From the NCBI RefSeq assembly GCF_025457425.1, contig NZ_JAMXIA010000001.1, forward strand, positions 124,001 to 188,000: DNA of 64,000 bases. The letters are read 5' to 3'. The notes beneath the pieces were generated by a model. It ran no database searches. It was not told where the DNA came from and saw only the letters and a list, made by a program, of their open reading frames with translations. This document shows, one piece after another, positions 49,840 to 59,726 of this stretch (the stretch's first letter is position 1; each line of letters opens with the position of its first letter). This DNA comes from Chryseobacterium foetidum (GTDB taxonomy: Bacteria > Bacteroidota > Bacteroidia > Flavobacteriales > Weeksellaceae). Both the position numbers and the translations under genes were made by a program.

Positions 49840-52803
49840 ATGAGATCAAAAAAAATACTTTTAGCCGCTGCTGTCATCTATTTCGGGGTTACCGACGCAC
49901 AGCAGTCCCAATATTTCAGCCAAAAAGAAAACTATAGATTCGGTCTGGCCGAAAATCTGTATCAAACCAAAATATACAACGCTTCACAATACGAATACGC
50001 AAGACAGTACTTCTACAACCAAAATCTTTCAAGATCAAAAAAGGAAGCTGCACAGTTTTTCGACAATGTGATTGGTGTAATTCTTCAAAAGAATCATGCT
50101 GAAGAAGGCCTGACCGCTTTCATTAAGGAATATCCAAAATCTGCCTATTTTGCACAGGCAAATCTTCCTTTGGCGGATTATTATTTAGCCAAAAAAGATT
50201 TCAAAAAAGCTTTACAGACTTTAAAAAAGGTAAATCAATATCAGCTGACGAAAGAGGAGAATACGCAGTACATTATGAAACTGGGTTATGCCAAATTCAT
50301 GCTTGGTGACGCCAAAGGTGCCATCGATGCACTTGAAGAAGCGTACAAAACTTCTGACGGAACACAAAAAGGCGATATCGCTTACATGCTCGGACATTTA
50401 AATTATGCCGGCAGAAATAATGATAAAGCTTTTCAGTATTTTGATTCCATTAAAAATGAAGAAAAATATTCCAAACTCGTGAGACCTTATTATGTGCAGA
50501 TGTACTTTAATGAAAAGGACTACGACAAGGCAATCACGGAAGGAAATGCACTTCTGAACGAAGATATTTCTGAATCTTACAAAGCTGAAGTTCACAAAAT
50601 CATCGGGGAAAGTTATTTTATGAAAAATGACTATAATTCTGCATATCCTCACCTGAAAGATTATCTTGCCGTACAGCTGAATCCTTCAGAAAATGATTTG
50701 TATGAAATGGGATTTGTTGCCGCCAAGCTGAAGAAGCATGACGAAGCGGTTTCTTATTATAATCAATTGGTCAATTCAAATTCGGCATTGGCTCAGAATG
50801 CATACTATCAGTTAGGAAACGCTTATCTGGAAGTTGGGAAAAAGCAGGAAGCTCTTTCAGCATTCAGATCTTCTTATCAGATGAATTATGATAAAGGAGT
50901 GAAAAAACTGGCGCAGGAGCAATATGCAAAATTAAGCTACGACATCGGAAATCCTTTTGAGAACGCTTCTCAGGTGATTCAGAATTACATGACTGAAAAC
51001 AAAGCGGAAGCAGACAACACCGAAATGAAATCACTTTTGGTGAAATCATACCTTTATTCGGGGAATTACCGTGAAACTTTGAATGCAATCGACAGACTTC
51101 AGAATTCCACACCGGAAATCGATAAAATTGATCAGGAGGTTTCTTATCTTTTGGGAACGGAAGAATTTAACAAAGGTAATTTTGATGAAGCTGAACGTTT
51201 TCTTTTAAGAAGTCTGGAATTTAATATCAATAAAGAATTCAACAGCCGCGCGCTTTACTGGCTCGGACAAACGTACTATCAGAAAGGAAATTATCCTTCA
51301 GCAATTGTACGTTACGAAAAACTTTTAACCGAAACTTTCCCTGAAAAACAGCAGTTGCCTTACGATTTGGGATATGCTTATTTTAAATCTAAAAAGTTTG
51401 ATCAGGCTCAGAAATATTTTAAACAGTATTTAGCTAATCCTAAAACGGAATATAAAAGCGATGCACAGCTTCGTTTAGCAGATATCGATTATGCAAATAA
51501 CGATTTGGATGCAGCAATTGCCGTGTACGACCAGAATCAGGATGCGACAGACTACACTTTGTTCCAGAAGGCGATGGCTTTAGGTTTTAAAGGAGATAAT
51601 AATTCTAAAATTACCAACTTAAAATCTTTGATTTCAAAATATCCGGATTCAGAATATACAGATGATGCTCAGTATGAAATCGGTGTTGCTTACGCAAGTC
51701 AGGATGATTTTGCCAACTCTTCAGATTTCTTTTCGAAAGTAATTAAATCTTCGTCTGACCGTGATCTGGTGGCGAATGCTTCTATTTACAAAGCTCAGAA
51801 TTTGATTGACCAAAATCAGAATGAAAAAGCATTGGCTGAATTTACATCATTGGGTCAGCAGTATAAAAATACGCAGTATGCAGATAAAATAGTGCAGGCT
51901 GCAAAACCAATCTTTACGAAAAACGGCGATGTTTCAGGATATGTGACTTTTGCCAGAAATCTTGGAGTAAATGTTGATGCTTCCGAAATCGATGAGATCA
52001 ATCTTTCAACAGGAAAGCAATTCTTTGCTAAAAAAGATTACAAAAATGCAATCTCTTATTACGAGAAATATTTAACTCAAAATCCAACCGGAGAAGGTCT
52101 TTATCAGGCAAAATATGAGTTGGGTGAAAGTTATTATCAAACCAAAAATTCTACTAAAGCTTTGTTGGTTCTTCAGGAAGTTGGAAATGTAGCCAACGAC
52201 TATCAGGATGATGCTCAGACAAGATTAGCACAAATTTATATAGCACAAGGAAACTCTTCGGAAGCGAAAAAATATCTTGAAAGTCTTGTGAATTCTTCAG
52301 ACATCAACATCAGAAACTACGCAAATGTAGAAATGATGAAGATCTATGCTGAAGAAAAGAATTTCTCACAGGCTGAAAAGTTGGCTGACGCTGTAATTTC
52401 AAACAATAAAAACTCAGCTGCTGTAATTGAAACTGCAAAAGTGATCAAGGCGAGAAGTCTGATGAACGCTGGTAAAGACAAAGATGCACAATCTGCATTT
52501 GCCGCTCTGGAAAAATCTTCGAATACAGAAGTTGCCGCAGAATCGCTTTATGCAAAAGCATTTTATCAGAATAAAGCCAAGTCTTTCAAAACTTCAAACG
52601 AAACCATTTTTAAACTGGCCAACAATTATGCATCAGAAGAATACTGGGGTGCAAAAGCATTGGTTCTAATGGCGAAAAATTATGTGGGACTGAAAGACAA
52701 CTATCAGGCGAGTTATACTTGTGATCAGATCATATCAAACTACGCAGATTTCCCTGAAATTGTAGCGGAAGCGAAAGAGGTTAAAAAAACGATTAAAAGG
52801 TAA
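49840..52803 (+). CDS. Large tetratricopeptide repeat protein
   Basis: A 987-residue secreted or envelope protein with a signal peptide (MRSKKILLAAAVIYFGVTDAQ) and TPR motifs along almost the whole length. Examples are LFQKAMALGFKGD, EIGVAYASQDDFANSSDFFSKVI and YELGESYYQTKNSTKALLVLQEVG. The start is the ATG at 49840, not the TTG nine bases earlier. Such scaffolds bind partner proteins in the periplasm. An outer-membrane barrel gene follows after an 80-base low-complexity gap in the same direction; the two are likely functional partners. Confidence 0.88.
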   Translation: MRSKKILLAAAVIYFGVTDAQQSQYFSQKENYRFGLAENLYQTKIYNASQYEYARQYFYNQNLSRSKKEAAQFFDNVIGVILQKNHAEEGLTAFIKEYPKSAYFAQANLPLADYYLAKKDFKKALQTLKKVNQYQLTKEENTQYIMKLGYAKFMLGDAKGAIDALEEAYKTSDGTQKGDIAYMLGHLNYAGRNNDKAFQYFDSIKNEEKYSKLVRPYYVQMYFNEKDYDKAITEGNALLNEDISESYKAEVHKIIGESYFMKNDYNSAYPHLKDYLAVQLNPSENDLYEMGFVAAKLKKHDEAVSYYNQLVNSNSALAQNAYYQLGNAYLEVGKKQEALSAFRSSYQMNYDKGVKKLAQEQYAKLSYDIGNPFENASQVIQNYMTENKAEADNTEMKSLLVKSYLYSGNYRETLNAIDRLQNSTPEIDKIDQEVSYLLGTEEFNKGNFDEAERFLLRSLEFNINKEFNSRALYWLGQTYYQKGNYPSAIVRYEKLLTETFPEKQQLPYDLGYAYFKSKKFDQAQKYFKQYLANPKTEYKSDAQLRLADIDYANNDLDAAIAVYDQNQDATDYTLFQKAMALGFKGDNNSKITNLKSLISKYPDSEYTDDAQYEIGVAYASQDDFANSSDFFSKVIKSSSDRDLVANASIYKAQNLIDQNQNEKALAEFTSLGQQYKNTQYADKIVQAAKPIFTKNGDVSGYVTFARNLGVNVDASEIDEINLSTGKQFFAKKDYKNAISYYEKYLTQNPTGEGLYQAKYELGESYYQTKNSTKALLVLQEVGNVANDYQDDAQTRLAQIYIAQGNSSEAKKYLESLVNSSDINIRNYANVEMMKIYAEEKNFSQAEKLADAVISNNKNSAAVIETAKVIKARSLMNAGKDKDAQSAFAALEKSSNTEVAAESLYAKAFYQNKAKSFKTSNETIFKLANNYASEEYWGAKALVLMAKNYVGLKDNYQASYTCDQIISNYADFPEIVAEAKEVKKTIKR

Positions 52804-52813
52804 GATGTACGAT

Positions 52814-52835
52814 GTACAAAGTAAAATGTACAAAG
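52814..52835. repeat. Lone GTACAAAGTA low-complexity word
   Basis: GTACAAAGTAAAATGTAC and the following bases match the words that bracket the four-helix-bundle gene at 15406. Here no such gene is present; the word lies in the gap between the TPR and barrel genes. Confidence 0.45.
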
Positions 52836-52883
52836 CAGAAAACATGATACATCACATTATACATTAATACAATTTTTAAAAAA

Positions 52884-54665
52884 ATGAACAAGCAAATTCA
52901 AATACTATCTATATTATTTCTGGGAATTTCGTCAGTTGCCTTCTCGCAAATCAAGGAAGAAAAACTGATTCTTAATAAAAAAAGAGAACCGGAAGTAAAA
53001 AAAATCGAGAAAAAGAAAACTTCAGTGGAAACCGTAAAAAATTATCCTCCTGAAGAAAAATCTGCCAATCCGGTGAAATATACAATTACCGACGTTCCTG
53101 TTGTAAGTGATTTTAAAACTTCAACTATTCAAGGGGAAGATGTAGCTCCGAAATTCGATGAAACAGCTCAGGACAATTACATTCAGTTCGGAATGGGGAA
53201 CTATGGGAAAATCTTAGGTGATGCCCATGTTTCAAAAGTTCTTGAGAATAAACTTGAAGTCGGGGCAGATGCACATTGGCTTTCCACACAGGGGCTGAAA
53301 AAGGATTACGCGTGGGATTCGAAGCAGAGTGCTGCAACCATCGGAGCTTTCATGAATTCCTATGGCGAAAAAGGGAAATTTAATCTGAATGCAGAATATG
53401 GTTTGGATCATTTTAATTATTATGGAATCTACGCGCTACAGCCTGAAGCGGGTGTTAATTTAGATCAGAAAGTCAATCAGTTTAAGGTAAACGGTTACTA
53501 CGATTTTTATTCCAACGAAATTCTGAATGATGTAAGAGTAAAATCTTCATTTTTAACTGATCATTTTGATGCAAAAGAAAATCAGGTTTCTGCTTTGGCA
53601 AATCTTTCCAAGCACGCTGTAGAACTGGGAGATTCCGGTTTTACGCTGAATGCTGATTTAGGTTTAGGTTTGGATGCCGTGAAAACAGAATTCACGATAA
53701 GGGATGCCAATACATCCAATTTTGTGAATGCTCATCTAACTCCGACAGTAAGCTTCAGAAAAGGAGATTCTTATTTAAGCATCGGTTCATCTTTCGCATT
53801 CTTAAATTCTAAAAACAATAATCTGATTTTAGCGGAACAGTTAAAATCAAACAAAACCTATTGGTTTCCACAGGCTGAATTCCAATACGCAGCTGCCAAT
53901 GAATTCAAATTTTATGGTGGAGTAGACGGTGGTTTAAAACTCAATACCTACGGCGAACTTTTGCAGGACAATCCGTTTTTGGTTTCTGACCAGTATTTGA
54001 GACCAACCGAAACAAAATACCATTTCTACGCAGGTTTGCGAGGAGACATTGACGAAACTTTCAAATACGACGTTTCTGCAGGTTTCGGAAAAATGAACAA
54101 CATTATGTTTTTCAGAGCCAACTCATTATTTGACAATGCATTTACATTAAATCGTTCCGCCTACAATTTTGCGAATACATTCTCAACCGTTTATGACGAT
54201 GGAAATGTAAGCGACATCAAAGGAAGTTTACAGTATTTCCCCCTTGAAAATTTAGTGATTGACGGTGAACTAAGATTCCAGAAGTATGATTTGAACAATT
54301 ATAAAAATATTTATAACGTTCCGTTACTGGCTGCATCTTTCGGAGCAAAATACACAATGTTGGAGAAAAAACTTCTTTTAGGCTTCAAAGGAATCTTCGC
54401 AAGTGACAGAACCACAAATTCTTACACTTTAACCGGAGTTCCGGATCCTTTGGTGGCAGGTTCTACCGTTTACCAGTCTGCAGAAAATACCGATGACAAA
54501 GTTGGTGGTTATGCAGATTTAAACTTATCCGCAGAGTACAAATTTCACAAAAATTTTAGTATTTTCGCAGTCGGAAACAATCTTCTCGGTGCCAAATACC
54601 AGACGTTTCAAGGCTACAAAGTCTTAGGAGCACAGGTTTTGGGAGGCGTGAAGATTTCGTTCTAA
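52884..54665 (+). CDS. Outer-membrane beta-barrel protein, TonB-receptor-like without plug
   Basis: A 593-residue protein with a signal peptide (ending SSVAFSQ), a Lys/Glu-rich periplasmic stretch of about 45 residues (EKLILNKKREPEVKKIEKKK), then alternating amphipathic strands to a C-terminal Phe (GGVKISF). The barrel strands and end resemble TonB-dependent receptors, but there is no plug domain and no TonB box that I can see. It is encoded directly after the TPR protein, which may feed or stabilise it. The substrate is unknown. Confidence 0.75.
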   Translation: MNKQIQILSILFLGISSVAFSQIKEEKLILNKKREPEVKKIEKKKTSVETVKNYPPEEKSANPVKYTITDVPVVSDFKTSTIQGEDVAPKFDETAQDNYIQFGMGNYGKILGDAHVSKVLENKLEVGADAHWLSTQGLKKDYAWDSKQSAATIGAFMNSYGEKGKFNLNAEYGLDHFNYYGIYALQPEAGVNLDQKVNQFKVNGYYDFYSNEILNDVRVKSSFLTDHFDAKENQVSALANLSKHAVELGDSGFTLNADLGLGLDAVKTEFTIRDANTSNFVNAHLTPTVSFRKGDSYLSIGSSFAFLNSKNNNLILAEQLKSNKTYWFPQAEFQYAAANEFKFYGGVDGGLKLNTYGELLQDNPFLVSDQYLRPTETKYHFYAGLRGDIDETFKYDVSAGFGKMNNIMFFRANSLFDNAFTLNRSAYNFANTFSTVYDDGNVSDIKGSLQYFPLENLVIDGELRFQKYDLNNYKNIYNVPLLAASFGAKYTMLEKKLLLGFKGIFASDRTTNSYTLTGVPDPLVAGSTVYQSAENTDDKVGGYADLNLSAEYKFHKNFSIFAVGNNLLGAKYQTFQGYKVLGAQVLGGVKISF

Positions 54666-54741
54666 ATAATTATTGATAAATGATAATTGATGAATGATTT
54701 TTACATCAATTATAACTCATCAATTATGATTTATAAAAAAT

Positions 54742-54815
54742 GGCTTCGTAGTTCAACTGGATAGAATATCGGATTTCGGCTCCGAGGGTTGGGGGTTCGA
54801 ACCCCTCCGAAGTCA
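54742..54815 (+). tRNA. tRNA-Arg (anticodon TCG)
   Basis: A 74-base cloverleaf folds fully. The acceptor GGCTTCG pairs with CGAAGTC, the D stem GTTC with GAAT, the anticodon stem TCGGA with TCCGA around loop TTTCGGC (anticodon TCG, reading CGA), and the T stem GGGGG with CCCTC around TTCGAAC. The discriminator is A, and CCA is not encoded. A hairpin terminator follows at once. Confidence 0.93.
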
Positions 54816-54819
54816 CAGT

Positions 54820-54850
54820 AAGCAAACTCTTTATTAATGGGAGTTTGCTT
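54820..54850. terminator. Terminator after tRNA-Arg
   Basis: AAGCAAACTC and GAGTTTGCTT form a perfect 10-base stem around an 11-base loop, followed by ATTTTTTT. Confidence 0.85.
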
Positions 54851-55128
54851 ATTTTTTTAAAAATCATTACTAATGGAAACTGCCTAAAGACTTTCGGTTA
54901 AAGGATTCCAAAAATGTTTAACAGAATAAAAAAATATTTGCTTGTAACTCTGGTTTTGATAATTTGAATTATAACAATTGATATTTTTTTATTTAATAAT
55001 AATTTAACCTGCGTAACATTCACTTTCAGTTTTATTAATATTCATCGCTTTTAATTAAAGATAGCGTAACGCAAAGCCATCGGGAAACAGATAGTTTTGC
55101 AGTTGAAAAATGATAATTTAATAAAACA
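54851..55128. other. Intergenic region upstream of the PhoX-like gene
   Basis: Together with the terminator before it, this makes a gap of 313 bases after tRNA-Arg. It is AT-rich and holds a -7 box TAGTTTTG at 55092-55099, an exact TAnnTTTG match, giving a leader of about 25 bases to the GTG start at 55129. I see no small gene or RNA structure. Confidence 0.5.
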
Positions 55129-57777
55129 GTGAAAAGAAAATTACTTACGATCGCAGCCTTGGCTTTGATGACTACATCGATGGTACAAGCACAGACGACA
55201 ATCTTCGGATTGCAGAGTTCATGGAAGTTTAATGATGCTGATGTTGCCCTTCCTGCAACATGGAAAAGCACAACGTATGACGTTTCTGCATGGGCTTCAG
55301 GAAACGGACCATTAGGTTACGGAGATCCGGTTACAACATCGTTTGTTTCGGGAGTTGATACTGCATATCTTATTAAAGATTTTACTGTAAATCGTGCTGA
55401 TCTTACAAACAATATGGAATTTGGCGTTAGAAGAGACGACGGAATCGTGGTTTATCTAAACGGCGAAGAAGTAATAAGAGACAATATGCCTGCGGGAGTA
55501 ATCGGTCACGGAACTTTTTCAAGTACAACTATTGACGGTGCTGCAGAAACGGCAATCAATGTATTTACCATTCCTAAAAATAAGTTTGTACAGGGAAACA
55601 ACAGAATTTCTATAGAATTGCACAACAGAAGTGCGGGAAGTTCAGATTTGACAATAGATGCTTATCTAAAAACAATTGTTCCACCTCAACCATTGGGTTC
55701 TGTATTAATTCAGGGTTCATCCTGGAGTTATAAAGACGACAATCAGCCTCAGGCAGGGCAGTGGAAAGATGCCAACTATAATATTTCAGCCTGGGCAACA
55801 GGAAACGGACCGTTAGGTTACGGAGATCCAGTGACTACAACAATCAATTCAGGTTTGGCAACTGCTTATTTTGCTAAAGATTTCACAGCCAATTTAGCTG
55901 ACCTTTCTTCTAATATGGAATTGGGTGTGATGAGAGACGACGGAATCGTGGTTTATCTTAACGGTGAAGAAGTTGTAAGAGATAATATGCCTGCAGGTGT
56001 GATTACTCACGATACTTTCTCAAGTACGATCATCGATGGAGCTGCAGAAAGCACTTACAACACATTTGTAATTCCGAAAAACAAATTTGTACAGGGAACC
56101 AATAGAATCGCTATCGAAGTTCACAACAGAGATATGAACAGTTCAGATTTGAGAATGGATGCCTATATCAAAAATTCAAACATAGTTTCGCCTCCTGCAA
56201 CCTGTAGCAATGGAGCACATATCAGCTGTTTTACCTCAATTGTTCCGACAACTCAGACTCCAAAATTGATTATTCCTGCTGAGCACAAATATCAGTTGAT
56301 TCTAAAAGAAGGCGATTCTTATACAGAAGGTGGAGGTTTGGTGGGAGGTCAAAACGACTTTACCGCCTATGTCGCTAAAAATAACAGCAGTGTAGACGGA
56401 TATTTATCTGTAAACCATGAAACCAATCCTGGAGGAGTGACGATGGCAGAAGTCAACTACAATGCTTCAACAAAACTTTGGCAACTGTCAAAATCAAGGG
56501 CGGTAAGTTTTTCAGATACAAGTCTGGTGCAGACCATCAGAAACTGTTCGGGAGGCATTACGCCATGGGGAACTGTCGTTACAGCAGAAGAATCTGTAAC
56601 TTCAGCTGATACCAATGCTGATGGTTACAAAGATTACGGTTGGTTGGTAGAGATCAATCCTGCAACAGCTCAGGTAATGTCTCACAATACCAACGGCACA
56701 AAAGATAAACTGTGGCAGATGGGAATCATGAACCACGAAAATGTAGTGGTAAATGACGCCGGAACCATAGCTTATTACGGTGAAGATGGCGGGACTAATA
56801 TGGTGTACAAATATGTGATGGATACCCCAAATAATCTTGCTTCAGGAAATCTTTATGTATTGAAACTAACCAGCGGACTAAGCGGAGGAAACCCTGTTGC
56901 AACCACGGGAGAATGGATTCAGATTCCAAATAAAACACAAGCTAACCAAAACAATACGACTGCTCTGGCTCAGTCTCTTGGCGGAACTGCTTTCAATGGA
57001 GTAGAAGATGTAGAAATCAGTCCGCTTGACGGTAAAATTTACTTTACTGCGAAAGGTTTGGATAAAGTGTACAGAATGACAGACAACGGAATGACGCTTT
57101 CAAACGTTGAAACTTTCGTGGGAGGTTCATCTACAGTTTATTCTTTCAACACGGCTCAGGGAATCAAAACTGAAGCGTGGGGTGACGGAAATGACAACCT
57201 TACTTTTGACGAACTGGGAAATCTTTGGGTTCTTCAGGATGGTGGTAAAAACTACATTTGGGTAATCGGTCCGGATCACACTCAGGCAAACCCGAACGTG
57301 AGATTGTTTGCTTCTATGCCGGCAGGATCAGAGCCTACAGGTCTTACATTTACACCAGATAAGAAATTCGGTTTCTTCAGTATTCAGCATCCCAACTCAA
57401 CGATCAGTACAGATATTGATGCAACAGGAAATACCATTGATTACAAAGGAAAATCTGCTACTGTGGTCGTTGCGCTTTCACAATTCTTAGGAACTACTGG
57501 AACTTTGGCAACTACAGAGGTTGTAAAAGAAACTGAAGTGACAGTGGCTCCAAACCCTACATCAGGAATTGTAAAAATCAATTCTCCGAGAGCATTGAAG
57601 AATCTTGAAATCACTGCGTACAGCATCGACGGAAAGGTTGTGTTTAAGAAGAATTACAAAGGTTCTACAAGCCAGTTGGATTTAGATTTAACTAATGAAC
57701 TTAATGTTTCAAGAGTTTTAATATTAAATATTGAAGCGGAAGGATTCCAGAAGACTGCGAAGATTCTTAAAAAATAA
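55129..57777 (+). CDS. PhoX/DUF839-like secreted protein with duplicated N-terminal domain and type IX sorting signal
   Basis: An 882-residue secreted protein from a GTG start, with a signal peptide ending MVQAQ. Two tandem domains of about 160 residues follow (about 28-180 and 195-347), sharing GNGPLGYGDPVTT, DDGIVVYLNGEEV and IPKNKFVQG. Next is a DUF839/PhoX-like propeller (about 380-795) with VNHETNPGG, CSGGITPWGTVVTAEES and GVEDVEISPLDGKIYFT. The last 75 residues, starting VAPNPTSG, are a type IX (type A) sorting domain. PhoX enzymes are Ca/Fe-dependent alkaline phosphatases; activity here is plausible, not proven. PorQ in this window belongs to the export pathway. Confidence 0.88.
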   Translation: MKRKLLTIAALALMTTSMVQAQTTIFGLQSSWKFNDADVALPATWKSTTYDVSAWASGNGPLGYGDPVTTSFVSGVDTAYLIKDFTVNRADLTNNMEFGVRRDDGIVVYLNGEEVIRDNMPAGVIGHGTFSSTTIDGAAETAINVFTIPKNKFVQGNNRISIELHNRSAGSSDLTIDAYLKTIVPPQPLGSVLIQGSSWSYKDDNQPQAGQWKDANYNISAWATGNGPLGYGDPVTTTINSGLATAYFAKDFTANLADLSSNMELGVMRDDGIVVYLNGEEVVRDNMPAGVITHDTFSSTIIDGAAESTYNTFVIPKNKFVQGTNRIAIEVHNRDMNSSDLRMDAYIKNSNIVSPPATCSNGAHISCFTSIVPTTQTPKLIIPAEHKYQLILKEGDSYTEGGGLVGGQNDFTAYVAKNNSSVDGYLSVNHETNPGGVTMAEVNYNASTKLWQLSKSRAVSFSDTSLVQTIRNCSGGITPWGTVVTAEESVTSADTNADGYKDYGWLVEINPATAQVMSHNTNGTKDKLWQMGIMNHENVVVNDAGTIAYYGEDGGTNMVYKYVMDTPNNLASGNLYVLKLTSGLSGGNPVATTGEWIQIPNKTQANQNNTTALAQSLGGTAFNGVEDVEISPLDGKIYFTAKGLDKVYRMTDNGMTLSNVETFVGGSSTVYSFNTAQGIKTEAWGDGNDNLTFDELGNLWVLQDGGKNYIWVIGPDHTQANPNVRLFASMPAGSEPTGLTFTPDKKFGFFSIQHPNSTISTDIDATGNTIDYKGKSATVVVALSQFLGTTGTLATTEVVKETEVTVAPNPTSGIVKINSPRALKNLEITAYSIDGKVVFKKNYKGSTSQLDLDLTNELNVSRVLILNIEAEGFQKTAKILKK

Positions 57778-57794
57778 TTTTAATATTTTACATC

Positions 57795-57827
57795 AGGCTG
57801 CCGGAAGTTTTTCCGGTGGCCTTTTTT
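57795..57827 (+). terminator. Terminator between PhoX-like and LRR genes
   Basis: AGGCTGCCGGAA and TTCCGGTGGCCT pair at ten of twelve positions around a four-base loop, followed by a T tract. The LRR gene ATG is only a few bases later, so that gene needs another promoter or read-through. Confidence 0.75.
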
Positions 57828-57830
57828 ATT

Positions 57831-58727
57831 ATGAAGAAATTTTTAGTTGTAATTTCCCTTGTTTTTTTATCTGAATTAAAAGCACAGATTGATCCTGTAA
57901 AATATCCGACCTACACAGATATTGAAGCCGCGCTGCAAACCAAAGAAACCGTGTATAGCATCAGTTTCAGGGAAAAAGGACTTTTCAATCTTCCGCCTCA
58001 GATTTCCAGATTGAACTCAATATTTTTTCTGAATTTAATGGCGAATAATTTCGAAAAAATTGATAAGGTTCTTTTTACTTTAAAGGAAATGGAAATTTTA
58101 TATTTAAATGAAAATAACATCAAATATATTCCGGATGAAATTGCAGAATTAAAGAAACTGAAGACATTCTCAATGAATCTGAATCAGCTGACATCTATAA
58201 ATCCTGAATTTTCTAAACTTCAGAATCTAAAGGCCGTACATCTTGAAGCCAATAATTTAAATATTTTCCCACCGGCACTGACCAAAATTTCGGGTTTGGA
58301 AGAGATTAATCTTCACAGCAACCAGATCAGCAATGTTTCTGATGTTGATAAGATAAAAAGTTTACAGTTTTTAAATCTTTCATCCAATCAAATCAACGAT
58401 TTGAACGATTCTGAATTTCCCAAGAAATTAAAATACCTCGAACTTCAGAAAAATACCATTACGGCAATTCCTGAATCTGTTTTAAATTTAAAAAACTTAG
58501 AATTTTTAAACATCGGAGAAAATAAGATCACTAAAATTTCCCCGAAAATAAAGAACATGAAAAAACTGTCGGGTTTAAATCTCGCCAATAACCATCTGGA
58601 ATCACTTCCACAGGAAATTACCCAGTTGAAAAACTTAAAAACTTTGATTCTCAACGGAAATCCATTGAAAAAAGATGAGGTAGAACACCTCAGAAAAAAA
58701 ATGCCGGAAACCCAGATCTATTTCTAG
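57831..58727 (+). CDS. Leucine-rich repeat protein, secreted
   Basis: A 298-residue protein from the ATG at 57831, with a signal peptide (MKKFLVVISLVFLSELKAQ). About nine LRR units of 22-23 residues run from residue 45 to the end (for example LNLSSNQINDL, LNIGENKITKI and LNLANNHLESL), in the SDS22/plant-like style LxxLxxLxLxxNxIxxIP. LRR proteins bind partner proteins. The start lies just after a terminator that ends the PhoX-like gene. Converges with the SUI1 gene, whose stop is two bases away. Confidence 0.88.
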   Translation: MKKFLVVISLVFLSELKAQIDPVKYPTYTDIEAALQTKETVYSISFREKGLFNLPPQISRLNSIFFLNLMANNFEKIDKVLFTLKEMEILYLNENNIKYIPDEIAELKKLKTFSMNLNQLTSINPEFSKLQNLKAVHLEANNLNIFPPALTKISGLEEINLHSNQISNVSDVDKIKSLQFLNLSSNQINDLNDSEFPKKLKYLELQKNTITAIPESVLNLKNLEFLNIGENKITKISPKIKNMKKLSGLNLANNHLESLPQEITQLKNLKTLILNGNPLKKDEVEHLRKKMPETQIYF

Positions 58728-58728
58728 A

Positions 58729-59052
58729 TTATCCGCCAACCCTCTTGGTCTTGAAGCCCATTTCTTTAAGGATATCCATTATTTTATCACGGTTATCGCC
58801 CTGTATGATAATCGTTCCATCCTTTTCAGAACCACCGATTCCTAAGGTGGTTTTTATTTTTTTGGAGATTTTTTTCAAATCTTCCTCACTTCCTTCCCAG
58901 CCTTCAACTACAGTTACGGGTTTTCCGTTTCTGCCTTTTTTTTCAAATTTACAAACCAGAGGTTCTTTTTGTTTAAAAGCTTCCTGCGGCATTTCAAAAT
59001 CCTGCTCTTCGTGCTCAGGGAAAAGGTTTTTTAGTTGGTCTCTTAAATCCAT
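58729..59052 (-). CDS. SUI1/YciH family translation initiation factor
   Basis: A 107-residue eIF1-like protein. The SUI1 domain runs from about 35 to the end: GRNGKPVTVVEGWEGSEEDLKKISKKIKTTLGIGGSEKDGTIIIQGDNRDKIMDILKEMGF. The Gly-Ile-Gly-Gly turn and the IIIQGDNRDKI strand-helix are diagnostic. The bacterial YciH group can influence start-site fidelity but is not essential in E. coli. The N-terminal 35 residues are charged and probably disordered. Confidence 0.92.
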   Translation of the reverse strand: MDLRDQLKNLFPEHEEQDFEMPQEAFKQKEPLVCKFEKKGRNGKPVTVVEGWEGSEEDLKKISKKIKTTLGIGGSEKDGTIIIQGDNRDKIMDILKEMGFKTKRVGG

Positions 59053-59114
59053 GGGGCAAAATTAAAAAATTCTCTTCAAAAAAGAATGTAGAATGTTTAT
59101 TCTAATTCGAAAGC

Positions 59115-59573
59115 TTATTTTCTATATAGAATTTTGTCTTCTAATATAACAATATTCCCACTTGTATTAAAGAGGAAATCATTATAAACTCTTAATTCTT
59201 TTTGATCTTTAACAAGTTTATCAGAAGTTTTGCTGTCGAACCAATTGTTCAAAAAAACATCAATGTTCGTGATTTGTGAATCAGATTCTGAGTTACTCAT
59301 AGTGTTTTTTAATGAATCAATTTTCTCTTTATCATAAAGCATTTCAGCTTGAATAAAACTATCAGAAGGTCCTGCAAGGATACCTTTAGAATTATCAATG
59401 TAAATGTGTTGAAATTTAACGTTTTGTGGTTTGAATTTAGAAACATCTAATATGTTTTGTAAATCAGATGGATTTTCTGATACAATCTTAATTTTATTCG
59501 ATTTTTCATGATAATTACATGATAAAAGAAATGATGCTGAACTCAGAACAATGTATTTTTTAATTTTTATCAT
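59115..59573 (-). CDS. Hypothetical lipoprotein
   Basis: A 152-residue protein with a lipoprotein signal (SASFLLSC, lipid Cys19). The mature part is hydrophilic, with segments such as VKFQHIYIDNSKGILAGPSDSFIQAEMLYDKEKIDSL and a final strand pair NIVILEDKILYRK. No domain is recognised. Codon use is more AT-rich than in neighbours such as gpmI. It is monocistronic and divergent from gpmI. Confidence 0.65.
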   Translation of the reverse strand: MIKIKKYIVLSSASFLLSCNYHEKSNKIKIVSENPSDLQNILDVSKFKPQNVKFQHIYIDNSKGILAGPSDSFIQAEMLYDKEKIDSLKNTMSNSESDSQITNIDVFLNNWFDSKTSDKLVKDQKELRVYNDFLFNTSGNIVILEDKILYRK

Positions 59574-59697
59574 ATCTTAAAATTAGTAATTACTAAATAT
59601 AATAATATTACAATTAAAAATGTTTTTAATCTTGAGTTTTAACAGCTTTTAATCAAAATTTAAGCACCACAAATTCGGATTTTCATTTATAAATGGA

Positions 59698-59705
59698 TAA
59701 ATTTG
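59698..59705 (+). promoter_or_regulatory. Putative -7 box of gpmI
   Basis: TAAATTTG is an exact TAnnTTTG match, 21 bases before the ATG at 59727, for a leader of about 17 bases. Confidence 0.5.
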
Positions 59706-59726
59706 TTTTGTTAAAATTTTCAAAGA

